This document shows positions 7,830 to 16,648 of a stretch of 45,704 nt of DNA, piece by piece. The translations under genes were made by a program, and so were the position numbers. Below the pieces are notes generated by a model. That model saw nothing but the letters and a program-made list of their open reading frames with translations, had not been told where the DNA came from and searched no databases. Source of the stretch: Asaia bogorensis (GTDB lineage Bacteria; Pseudomonadota; Alphaproteobacteria; Acetobacterales; Acetobacteraceae); NCBI GenBank assembly GCA_945869965.1, contig CAMBRC010000029.1, positions 1-45,704 of the forward strand, read 5' to 3'. How positions within the stretch are numbered: position 1 is the stretch's first letter; every line of letters starts with the position of its first letter.

Positions 7830-8651
7830 GTGCTCGACCTGCTCTTCGCGCCGCTGACCTGGATCGCCGAATCCAGCCTTGGCGTGATAACGGTCGTGCT
7901 GTTCCTGCTGCTGCTCGCTACCATGGAAGCGTGCTTCCGCGCCAGCCGCCACGCCACCCGCGACGCATCCGCGTCCGAGAGCCTGCGCACCGCCACCGGC
8001 ATCGTCACCGCCGCCATGCTCGGCCTGTTCGCCTTCCTGCTTGGCGTGATGTTCTCGCTGGCCGCCGATCGCTACGAAACCCGCCGCCAGGGCGTGCTGG
8101 AGGAGGCCAACGCCATCGACACCGCCTGGCTGCGCGCCGGCCTCGCCGCCGAGGAAGCCCCCGCCATCCGCGCCCATCTGCGCGCCTACATCCCGCTGCG
8201 CATCGAAGCCGCGCGCGGCATCGCCACCGACGCCGACGACCGCCGCATCGCGGCTGCCACCAACCGGCTGCAAACCGAAATCTGGTCCCTCACCACCGGC
8301 ATCGCCGCGCGCGCGCCAGACCCGGTCAGCGCCAGCATCGTCGCCGCGATGAACGCGATGTTCGACCTCGCCACCACCACAAGGCGCAACGCCCGCCACG
8401 GCGTGCCGCCCTATGTGCTGCACCTGGCCTTCGCCGTCGCCATGCTGTCAGTGGCCGCCATGGGCTACCAGTTCGGCCTGCACGGCCACCGCCAGCTTGG
8501 CATCACCGCGCTGCTGCTGCTGACCTGGACCCTGTCGATGAGCCTGGTGCTGGACATCGACTCGCCCAGCCGCGGCAGCGTGCGCATCAGCCCGGATCCG
8601 CTGATCTGGACGCTGGAAAGCTGGGGACCTAGCCCGCCATCCAGGCCCTGA
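7830..8651 (+). CDS. DUF4239 (bestrophin-like) membrane protein
   Basis: Predicted inner-membrane protein of 273 residues with about four helices: two at the N terminus (SSLGVITVVLFLLLLATM; TAAMLGLFAFLLGVMF) and two near the C terminus (LHLAFAVAMLSVAAMGYQF; ITALLLLTWTLSMSLVL). The segment RRQGVLEEANAIDTAWLR between the pairs is characteristic of the DUF4239 family, sometimes called bestrophin-like. An ion-channel role is only by distant analogy. Start is a GTG at 7830, 7 bases after the peptidase stop. Its 3' end overlaps the convergent kinase gene by 23 bases. Confidence 0.75.
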   Translation: MLDLLFAPLTWIAESSLGVITVVLFLLLLATMEACFRASRHATRDASASESLRTATGIVTAAMLGLFAFLLGVMFSLAADRYETRRQGVLEEANAIDTAWLRAGLAAEEAPAIRAHLRAYIPLRIEAARGIATDADDRRIAAATNRLQTEIWSLTTGIAARAPDPVSASIVAAMNAMFDLATTTRRNARHGVPPYVLHLAFAVAMLSVAAMGYQFGLHGHRQLGITALLLLTWTLSMSLVLDIDSPSRGSVRISPDPLIWTLESWGPSPPSRP

Positions 8652-9618
8652 GATCGTCGCCCCGCACCACGCACGTCCCCGGCTTGGCCCCCACCACGCC
8701 GGCCGCCGCATTGGCCAGCATCGCTGAAACCCGCACCGAAAGCCCCGCCGCCATCCCCGCCGCCAGCGTCGCCACCGCGGCATCCCCCGCGCCCGACAGA
8801 TCCACCACCCGCGCCGGCTCCAGCCGGAAATGCACCGCCCCGTCCGCATCCACCAGGCTCAACCCCTCGTCGCCGCGCTTGACCAGCACCGCGCCGATGC
8901 GATGCGCCGCACGCACCGCCTGCGCCGCCGCCACGACCGCCGCATCGCCCTCGGCCTCGCCATCCGGCCCCGTGGGCAGGTCGCCGCGATGCGCCACCAG
9001 CACATCCGCCCGTGCATAGCGGGCGAAATCCCCGGCCCGCATATCCACCACCACCCGCCGCCCCGCCGCATGCGCGGCGGCAATCAACAACCCCGGCATC
9101 GCGCCCGCCAGCACGCCCTTGCGGTAATCCGACAGCACCACCAGCGATGTCGCCGCCATCGCGTCGCGCGCAATCCGCGCCAGCCGCTCGGCCAGCTTGG
9201 GGTGCACCGGGCGGGTATCCTCGCGATCGGTGCGCAGCAATTGCTGCCCGCCCTGGCGGCTGCCCTCGGCGACATAGCGCGTCTTCACCGTGGTCACCCG
9301 TCCGCCCTGCACCAGCAGCCACGGCTCCACCCCCGGCTGTCCGCCGATCAGCCCGGTCAGCTCGGCGCCGGCGGAATCATCGCCGACCACCGAGACGAAC
9401 GCCACCGCCGCCCCCAGCGCGCACAGATTATGCACCACATTGCCGGCACCGCCGGGCTCGTCATGCTCGGACACCATCGTCAGCACCGGCACCGGCGCCT
9501 CCGGGCTCATCCGCCGCACCCGCCCAAAGATATAGCGGTCCAGCATGGCATCGCCCACCACCAGCACGCGCGCGCGCACCAGCCGGTCGATCGCAGCCCC
9601 TACATCTTCGGTTGTCAT
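8629..9618 (-). CDS. PfkB-family kinase, HldE/RfaE kinase-domain-like
   Basis: Sugar kinase of 329 residues, most like the kinase half of HldE, which phosphorylates D-glycero-D-manno-heptose 7-phosphate in LPS core synthesis. Motifs include VLVVGDAMLDRYIFGRVRRM, the glycine motif EPGGAGNVVHN, and the catalytic DLSGAGDAAVA with base Asp279. The nucleotidyltransferase half of HldE is absent and not encoded next door, so this would be a stand-alone HldA-type kinase, or a relative with another sugar substrate. No other LPS gene is adjacent. Start MTTEDVG at 9618. Confidence 0.8.
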   Translation of the reverse strand: MTTEDVGAAIDRLVRARVLVVGDAMLDRYIFGRVRRMSPEAPVPVLTMVSEHDEPGGAGNVVHNLCALGAAVAFVSVVGDDSAGAELTGLIGGQPGVEPWLLVQGGRVTTVKTRYVAEGSRQGGQQLLRTDREDTRPVHPKLAERLARIARDAMAATSLVVLSDYRKGVLAGAMPGLLIAAAHAAGRRVVVDMRAGDFARYARADVLVAHRGDLPTGPDGEAEGDAAVVAAAQAVRAAHRIGAVLVKRGDEGLSLVDADGAVHFRLEPARVVDLSGAGDAAVATLAAGMAAGLSVRVSAMLANAAAGVVGAKPGTCVVRGDDLRAWMAG

Positions 9619-9661
9619 CCGTCCCGCCTAGCGGAGGGCTCCTCCCCTGGCAAGGGCAAGC

Positions 9662-9705
9662 AAGAAAGCGCTTCTTTTTGGAAAAAGAAGCAAAAACTTT
9701 TATCC
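9662..9705. repeat. AT-rich hairpin repeat, half element
   Basis: One half only of the bipartite repeat: hairpin CTTCTTTTTG/GAAAAAGAAG, then CAAAAACTTTTATCC. The mirrored half is missing. It sits between the 3' end of the phosphatase gene and the kinase start, on the same-strand side of both, so it could terminate or attenuate transcription between them. Confidence 0.75.
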
Positions 9706-9707
9706 GT

Positions 9708-10421
9708 TCAGGTTTGGATGAAACGCACCCGGTTCGTCTCGAAGATGCCGCACGTCAAAGGCCCGCCCAGGACCGCGCCGGTGTCCAGGCCGATGCGGTT
9801 GGCGCGCATGACGGGATCGCTGTCCTCCGGCGTGTGACCGTGCACCACAACGGCCTCGTGCTGCTTGTCGGTCGACAGGAACGGCTCGCGGATCCACAGC
9901 AAATCCTCGCGCGTCTGCGCCGACAGCGCGATCCCCGGCCGCACCCCGGCATGCACGAACACATAGCCGCCGGCCCGGTGCATCACCGACAGGCCGCGCA
10001 TGAAGGCGATATGCGGCGCCGGGATCAGCTCGCCCCAATGCTTCGGCGCCGTGCGCGGCGGCACCCCCCAGCTTTGCAACGCCGCATGGCCGCCATTGCT
10101 CATCCAAACCTCAACCTCGCGCCGCCGCCCCTGTAGCGCGCCGAGCAGCAAATCCTCGTGATTGCCGACCAGGTTCACCACCCGCACGCCGGGAGCCGCA
10201 AACGGCGCGATCAGCCGGCCGATCACCCCCGCACTGTCCGGCCCGCGATCGATGTAGTCGCCCAGGTGGATCACCAAGGTGTCCGCATTCGGCCGGGCGC
10301 GCAGATCCGCCACGATCGCCCGGTGCATGGCATCGAGTTGCTCCAGACAGCCATGCACGTCGCCCACGGCATAGATCCGCTGTCCGGGCGGCAGCGTCGC
10401 GGGCGCTAACCTCTCGTTCAT
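9708..10421 (-). CDS. ApaH/PrpE-like metallophosphoesterase
   Basis: Cytoplasmic phosphoesterase with a di-metal site, of the calcineurin-like serine/threonine phosphatase and ApaH group. All canonical motifs are present: GDVHG (Asp21, His23), GDYIDRGP (Asp55, Asp58), GNHE (Asn87, His88), and HAGV and VHGHTPE late in the protein. At 237 residues it matches single-domain bacterial members, which act on phosphoproteins, diadenosine polyphosphates or nucleotides. The substrate is not predictable. It is transcribed divergently from the EAL-like pair, with 107 bases between them. Confidence 0.9.
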   Translation of the reverse strand: MNERLAPATLPPGQRIYAVGDVHGCLEQLDAMHRAIVADLRARPNADTLVIHLGDYIDRGPDSAGVIGRLIAPFAAPGVRVVNLVGNHEDLLLGALQGRRREVEVWMSNGGHAALQSWGVPPRTAPKHWGELIPAPHIAFMRGLSVMHRAGGYVFVHAGVRPGIALSAQTREDLLWIREPFLSTDKQHEAVVVHGHTPEDSDPVMRANRIGLDTGAVLGGPLTCGIFETNRVRFIQT

Positions 10422-10528
10422 CCTGCCCCCTTACCCTTGTGCCTCGTCGGCCACAAGCGGGCGTCTCCCCTACGCGCGCGACGCCCAAAACGGGTCAGAA
10501 AAGGATCGGACACCATGATGGTGACCTC

Positions 10529-12115
10529 ATGATCGGCTTCAACACCGCCGGCATCGCCAGTGCCAGTGCCAGTGCCAGCACCAGCACCAGTGCCGCACCC
10601 AGCCGCCCGCGCCGCCGCGCTCGCGCCGGCGAACTCCTGCTGGCCGACCTGCTGGAGCGCGAGGCCCGCGCCCCGCTCGGCCGCATCGCCGTGGTGGTCC
10701 GCTTGTCCCGCCTGCCGCCGCCCGGCGCCCGCCCTTACCACCGCCGCATCGCCCGCGCCCTGCTGGAGGATTGTGCCCAGCGTCATGGCGGCCAGGTCAT
10801 AGCACTGGGCACCGGCGACCTGATCCTGTTGACCGTCCCGCCCGCCGGCGATCCCCCCGGCGGCCCGCTCACCCTGCCGCCCCTGCTCGCCCGCCTGCTG
10901 CGCAGCGAGGACGACACGCCCGAGCCCATCGCCGACACCATCGCGCTGGCCGGCGGCCGCGACCGCCTCACCGCCCTGCTCTACGCCGCCGCCGATACCG
11001 ATAGCGCCCCGGACGACGCCGACGATGACGGCATGCACGACGAACCCGCGCCGCTCGCCCCACCTCCCGGCTCCAATATCGCCCGCATGACAACCGCCCG
11101 CCCGCGGAACATCTTCGCGCGCCAGCCCAGCGGCATCTCCACCCCAACCGGCAACGCCCCAACCGAAGCCCCCGCCGACGCCGCCGCCTGGCTGCTGCAC
11201 ACCGGCATCGCGCCGCTGCTGCAATTCCAAACCGCCGTCCGGCTGCCGCCGCGCGCGGCACCCGGCGATGCGCCCCCGGCCACCCCGATCCGCCCGGTCC
11301 ATCGCGCCCTGCGCATCACCCCGGCCCTGCTCGCCGCACGCCTCGCCAGCCCCGACATGCCCGCCCCCACCCCCGCGCCGTTGGCCGACCCCTGGCTCCG
11401 CCAGCACATCGCCACCCGCCTGGCCGCCGCCCTGCTCGCCCAATTGCAACGCGCCTGGGGCACCAGCGGCCCGCTCGATGCCACGCCCCGGCCCTCCACC
11501 GCGTCCAGGGTTCCGCCGCTCTTGCTCGCCCTGCCGCCAGTGGTGGTCAACAGCGCCGAGTTCGCCGCTTTCGTCGCCCGCTTCCCCGCCGGCGACAGCG
11601 CATTCGTCCCGCGCATCGCCATCAGCATGGCCGAGGCCAGCGCCGACCCGGCGGGCTTCGCCGCCGCGCGCACCCGCCTGCGCGCCGCCGGCATGCCCCT
11701 GGTGCTCGACGGCCTCAGCCATCACGCCCTCCTCCTCGCCCGCCCCGAGGCGCTGGAGCCCGACCTGCTGGCGCTCGCCTGGTCCTCCGCCCTGCCGCGC
11801 CTGCCGGCGCCCCGCCTGGCCGAAATCGCCGCCGCCGTGCAGCGCATCGGCCCGGCCGGCATCGTGCTGACCGGGGCCGACAGCGAAGCCGCCCTGCGCT
11901 GGGGCCGCGCCGTCGGCATCCAGATGTTCCAGGGCAGCCACGCCGAGGCGATGCTCGCCGCCACCCGCTTGATGCAATGTCCCGGTGCCATCGCCTGTCC
12001 GCTGCGCGTCTGTGCCGAACGCGCCACCGCCATCAGCGCCGCCGGCCGCGCCGGCTGCACCAACCCCCGCCTGTTGGACCAGGGAGTGCCAGACCCCGTG
12101 CACGCGGTGGCATGA
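10529..12115 (+). CDS. Degenerate EAL-like protein with a possible cyclase-like N domain
   Basis: 528-residue cytoplasmic protein of uncertain function. The C-terminal part (from about residue 365) has EAL-like strands: FVPRIAISMAEA, AGMPLVLDGLSHHALL, GPAGIVLTGADSEAALRWG, and the end motif GIQMFQGSHA, which corresponds to the G...QG(Y/F) motif of EAL phosphodiesterases. The EAL signature and the catalytic Glu/Asp metal ligands are not recognisable. An early segment, GRIAVVVRLSRLPPP to GGQVIALGTGDLILL, has the strand-helix-hairpin pattern of GGDEF/cyclase folds but no GGDEF. The N terminus has a Ser-Ala repeat from a 6-base microsatellite. It is translationally coupled to the next gene by ATGA. 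Probably a non-catalytic or divergent signalling protein. Confidence 0.6.
   Translation: MIGFNTAGIASASASASTSTSAAPSRPRRRARAGELLLADLLEREARAPLGRIAVVVRLSRLPPPGARPYHRRIARALLEDCAQRHGGQVIALGTGDLILLTVPPAGDPPGGPLTLPPLLARLLRSEDDTPEPIADTIALAGGRDRLTALLYAAADTDSAPDDADDDGMHDEPAPLAPPPGSNIARMTTARPRNIFARQPSGISTPTGNAPTEAPADAAAWLLHTGIAPLLQFQTAVRLPPRAAPGDAPPATPIRPVHRALRITPALLAARLASPDMPAPTPAPLADPWLRQHIATRLAAALLAQLQRAWGTSGPLDATPRPSTASRVPPLLLALPPVVVNSAEFAAFVARFPAGDSAFVPRIAISMAEASADPAGFAAARTRLRAAGMPLVLDGLSHHALLLARPEALEPDLLALAWSSALPRLPAPRLAEIAAAVQRIGPAGIVLTGADSEAALRWGRAVGIQMFQGSHAEAMLAATRLMQCPGAIACPLRVCAERATAISAAGRAGCTNPRLLDQGVPDPVHAVA
10556..10594 (+). repeat. GCCAGT-type hexamer microsatellite inside a gene
   Basis: Three exact GCCAGT units (10556-10573) followed by variant units GCCAGC, ACCAGC and ACCAGT. 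The period of 6 keeps the frame and encodes alternating Ser-Ala then Ser-Thr near the N terminus of the EAL-like protein. Copy-number change would alter linker length without a frameshift. Confidence 0.7.
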
Positions 12116-13290
12116 ACGCGCCCACTTTGCAGAAGGCTCTTTCGCTACAGCTTCGCCTGTCCCCGCCTGCGCGCGAGGCCGCCCGCCAGCTCGAAGCCCT
12201 GGTGCACGAGACCCTGTCCACCGGCACCGCCCGTCAGGCTCTGCTGCTGCGCCTGTCCACCCTGCCGCGCGCCATGGCGCAGCCGCACCACCTGCGCCTG
12301 GCCGTCGAGGCGCTGGAGCCGCTGACCATGGCCGACCGCGCCCGGCTATTCGTGCTGCCCAACCACGACGCCGCCGTGATCTGGCGCGGCACCGCCAGCG
12401 CCGCCCTGGCCGACAGCCTGAGCCGGCTGGACACCCTGTTTGCCGGCACGCCAAACGTTCCGGAGGTGGCGAACTTCAATCCCGACGCAATCGCCCGCCA
12501 TTTCGGACTGCCGGAAGAAGCCGACCTGCTGCTCGCCGCCATCGCCGCCAGCCGCCAGCCGCCCCCCGTCCCGCGCCCGACCGCCCCGCACACCCCGCTC
12601 GACACCACCACCCTGGCCGCCCTGGAAGCCGCCCTGTCCCGCGCCGATCTGTCCCGCTTCGCCCGCCGCCGCCCGGTCTGTGCACTGGTCCCCGGCCAAG
12701 GCCTCAAGCTGGCCTGGGAAACCCGGCAGTTCTCGCTCGCCGAAATCGCCGAAACCCTCGCCCCCGACCGCGACCTCAAGGCCGATCCCTGGCTGTTCCG
12801 CCGCCTGACCCGCGTGCTCGACCGCCGCATGATGGCCCTCCTCGCCGCCCCCCACGAGCTCGACGGCGCCGGCCCCTTTGCCGCGGCCCTCAACATCGCC
12901 TCCGTCCTGTCGCCCGCCTTCCTGCGCTTCGACGCCGCCCTGCCCACCCGCCTGCGCGGTCACGTCGCCATCGCGCTGCGCCCCGAGGACGTGCTGTCCG
13001 ACCCCCCCGCCTTCCTGTTCGCGCGTGACTTCGCCCAGGCCCGCGGCTACCGTATCCTGCTCGCCGGCATCGCGCCCTCCATCGCCGGCGCCTTCCCCCC
13101 GGACGCCACCGGCATCGACCATGTCGAACTGGCCTGGCAACCGGAGCTGGCCGCCACCACCCTGGCCAGCCTCGGACTACCGGCGAAAAACACCGTCCTG
13201 GCGGGAGTCGACACCTCCGGCGCGCTGGATTGGGCCCACGCGCAGGGCATTCCCTATGTTACCGGGTTGCTGGCGCGGCCGGGGAAGTAA
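12112..13290 (+). CDS. Second degenerate EAL-like protein
   Basis: 392-residue cytoplasmic protein that starts within the stop of the previous gene (ATGA), so the two are coupled and probably act together. The C-terminal third shows an EAL-like barrel end: RLRGHVAIALRPEDVL, FAQARGYRILLAGIAP, GIDHVELAWQPELAATTL, NTVLAGVDTSGALDWAHAQG, then IPYVTGLLAR where active EAL enzymes have a QGY/F motif. The catalytic residues are not apparent. The N-terminal half is helical, with LTMADRARLFVLPNHDAAVIW, and is not assigned. Likely a sensor or adaptor, not a phosphodiesterase. Its TAA stop abuts GGAAGG of the next repeat. Confidence 0.6.
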   Translation: MNAPTLQKALSLQLRLSPPAREAARQLEALVHETLSTGTARQALLLRLSTLPRAMAQPHHLRLAVEALEPLTMADRARLFVLPNHDAAVIWRGTASAALADSLSRLDTLFAGTPNVPEVANFNPDAIARHFGLPEEADLLLAAIAASRQPPPVPRPTAPHTPLDTTTLAALEAALSRADLSRFARRRPVCALVPGQGLKLAWETRQFSLAEIAETLAPDRDLKADPWLFRRLTRVLDRRMMALLAAPHELDGAGPFAAALNIASVLSPAFLRFDAALPTRLRGHVAIALRPEDVLSDPPAFLFARDFAQARGYRILLAGIAPSIAGAFPPDATGIDHVELAWQPELAATTLASLGLPAKNTVLAGVDTSGALDWAHAQGIPYVTGLLARPGK

Positions 13291-13372
13291 GGAAGGCTGG
13301 GCTCCGCCCAGACCCGCCAGGGGCCAAGCCCCTGGACCTTATTATTTAAGGGTCCAGGGCAACGCCCTGGCC
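13291..13372. terminator. GC-rich chain of three-base-loop hairpins (bidirectional terminator-like)
   Basis: Three perfect hairpins lie between convergent genes: CTGGGC-TCC-GCCCAG (13297-13311), CCAGGGGC-CAA-GCCCCTGG (13317-13335) and CCAGGGC-AAC-GCCCTGG (13354-13370). The last two also pair with each other through GGACC and GGTCC arms around an AT-rich centre. The element fills the gap exactly from stop codon to stop codon. Confidence 0.75.
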
Positions 13373-14980
<1,608 letters not shown>

Positions 14981-15085
14981 GGATATTGCTCCCGTGGACG
15001 TATCCCACACATGCCACAACCCGCGGCACCCGTGCTTATGGGTGATACAGTCCGTGTTCGCGCGGGTCCATAGGAGCCGAGTGTG

Positions 15086-15820
15086 TCAGTTGCGTGGCAG
15101 TCGCAAACGCCGCAGCAGCGCGATCAACTCCTTGCGAACCCCATGCGCATCGGCCACGGGCGCCGACCATGGTACCCGCAGTGTTGCTGCATCGCCACCA
15201 AGGTCGCACCCGTCCACATCCACCGCCACCATCCGCCACGCCCCAACAGCATCGGCCCCAGCAGCATCGGCCAGCTCGCCCATCGCATCCGCATGGTCTG
15301 CATTGCAATGCGCGATGATCTCCGCCTCGGCCGCCGCGATCGCCGCGACCGAGCCTGGGTCGGGCACCAGATCGGCTTGGCGCAGCCGGGTCGCCCGCGC
15401 GAAGCCACCGACGAACAGCCCGGCCATCGGCCGCACCCGCCACAGCGCGAAATCGCCGAACCCGGCATACAGCGCGGCATAGGGATGGACGGCAAGCCAG
15501 CGCGCCTTCAACGCGGGATCGGGCGCCAGCTCCGCCAGCCCGGTCACGGTGATGCGAGGTGCTGTCTGCGGATTTTCCGTCGTGGCCGCGCCCGCCACCA
15601 TCAATGCGCAGCGCGGCTCGGCCATCAAATGGCGCGTGTGCTCGGACAGCGTCGACAGCAGCAGCAACGTCGAAGAATCCGGCGCCGTCGCCGGCGTCAC
15701 GAGTGCGGTGAAGGGCTGGCCACCGGTTTGCGTCGCCAATGTCGCCACCCGCGCCGCGCGCAGCAGGGTGCGCGCCTGCCACAGATCGGCGGCTCGGGAT
15801 GCCTCGGGACCTGCTGCCAT
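15086..15820 (-). CDS. HugZ/HutZ-like pyridoxamine-phosphate-oxidase-fold protein
   Basis: Split-barrel flavin/heme-binding protein of 244 residues, of the group that includes HugZ and HutZ heme oxygenases. The N domain starts ARTLLRAARVATLATQ, followed by GQPFTALVTPA and LSEHTRHLMAEPRCALMV. The C domain has the DUF2470-like HCNADHADAMGELADAAG, which in HugZ supplies a heme-contact His. Heme degradation or flavin-linked redox activity is plausible; neither is proven. The ATG at 15820 lies 11 bases after GGAGG; ATG 15838 is an alternative. It lies upstream of pckA on the same strand and divergent from chvI. Confidence 0.78.
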   Translation of the reverse strand: MAAGPEASRAADLWQARTLLRAARVATLATQTGGQPFTALVTPATAPDSSTLLLLSTLSEHTRHLMAEPRCALMVAGAATTENPQTAPRITVTGLAELAPDPALKARWLAVHPYAALYAGFGDFALWRVRPMAGLFVGGFARATRLRQADLVPDPGSVAAIAAAEAEIIAHCNADHADAMGELADAAGADAVGAWRMVAVDVDGCDLGGDAATLRVPWSAPVADAHGVRKELIALLRRLRLPRN

Positions 15821-15912
15821 AATTTGTTCACCCTCCATCCTAGTTGAGCCACAATCGCGTGCCACATTTCATCCCGCCAAGCCAAAGCTGGCACCCCGGA
15901 AAGGGACCACAG

Positions 15913-16614
15913 ATGAAGCAGACCATCGCACTGGTCGACGACGACCGGAACATCCTGACCAGCGTGTCCATGACGCTGGAACAGGAGGGCTACCTGGTTC
16001 GCACCTACACGGACGGCGAATCGGCACTCCGGGGCATCACCGCCCGCCCGGTCGATCTCGCCGTGCTCGACGTCAAGATGCCGCGCATGGACGGCATGGA
16101 GCTGTTGCAGCGCCTGCGCCAGCGCACCTCGCTGCCGGTCATCTTCCTGACCAGCAAGGACGAGGAGGTGGACGAGGTGATGGGCCTGCGCCTGGGCGCG
16201 GACGACTACATCACCAAGCCGTTCAGCCAGCGCCTGTTGCTCGAACGCATCCGCGCCCTGTTGCGCCGCAACGAGGCCAGCCGGGCCGAGGGCTCCGGCG
16301 CCACCCCCTCCGGCGTGATGAGCCGCGGCGACCTGGTGCTGGACGAGACCAAGCACCAGTGCCTGTGGAAGACCAAGGACATTCAACTCACCGTCACCGA
16401 GTTCCTGCTGGTCAAGGCCCTGGCCACCCGGCCCGGCATGGTGAAGTCGCGCGATCAGCTTATCGATGCAGCCTATGGCGAGAACATCTATGTGGACGAC
16501 CGGACCATCGACAGCCACATCAAGCGGGTTCGCAAGAAGTTCCGCAACCTGGACGAGGAGTTCAACGCCATCGAAACCCTCTACGGCATCGGCTACCGCT
16601 ACAAGGAAGCCTGA
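15913..16614 (+). CDS. chvI: Response regulator ChvI
   Basis: OmpR-family response regulator of 233 residues. The receiver domain has VDDD (residues 8-11), phospho-acceptor Asp53 in [11 protein letters not shown], Thr80 and Lys102 in YITKPF. The C-terminal winged helix has [38 protein letters not shown] and the end YGIGYRYKE, all typical of ChvI. In rhizobia ChvG-ChvI senses acid or envelope stress and controls exopolysaccharide, motility and central metabolism. The ATG at 15913 has AAGGGA upstream. chvG follows after a short gap. Divergent from the hugZ-like gene. Confidence 0.93.
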   Translation: MKQTIALVDDDRNILTSVSMTLEQEGYLVRTYTDGESALRGITARPVDLAVLDVKMPRMDGMELLQRLRQRTSLPVIFLTSKDEEVDEVMGLRLGADDYITKPFSQRLLLERIRALLRRNEASRAEGSGATPSGVMSRGDLVLDETKHQCLWKTKDIQLTVTEFLLVKALATRPGMVKSRDQLIDAAYGENIYVDDRTIDSHIKRVRKKFRNLDEEFNAIETLYGIGYRYKEA

Positions 16615-16648
16615 CGCATGGGCGCGTGCCGTCGCATGGAGCCGCGAA

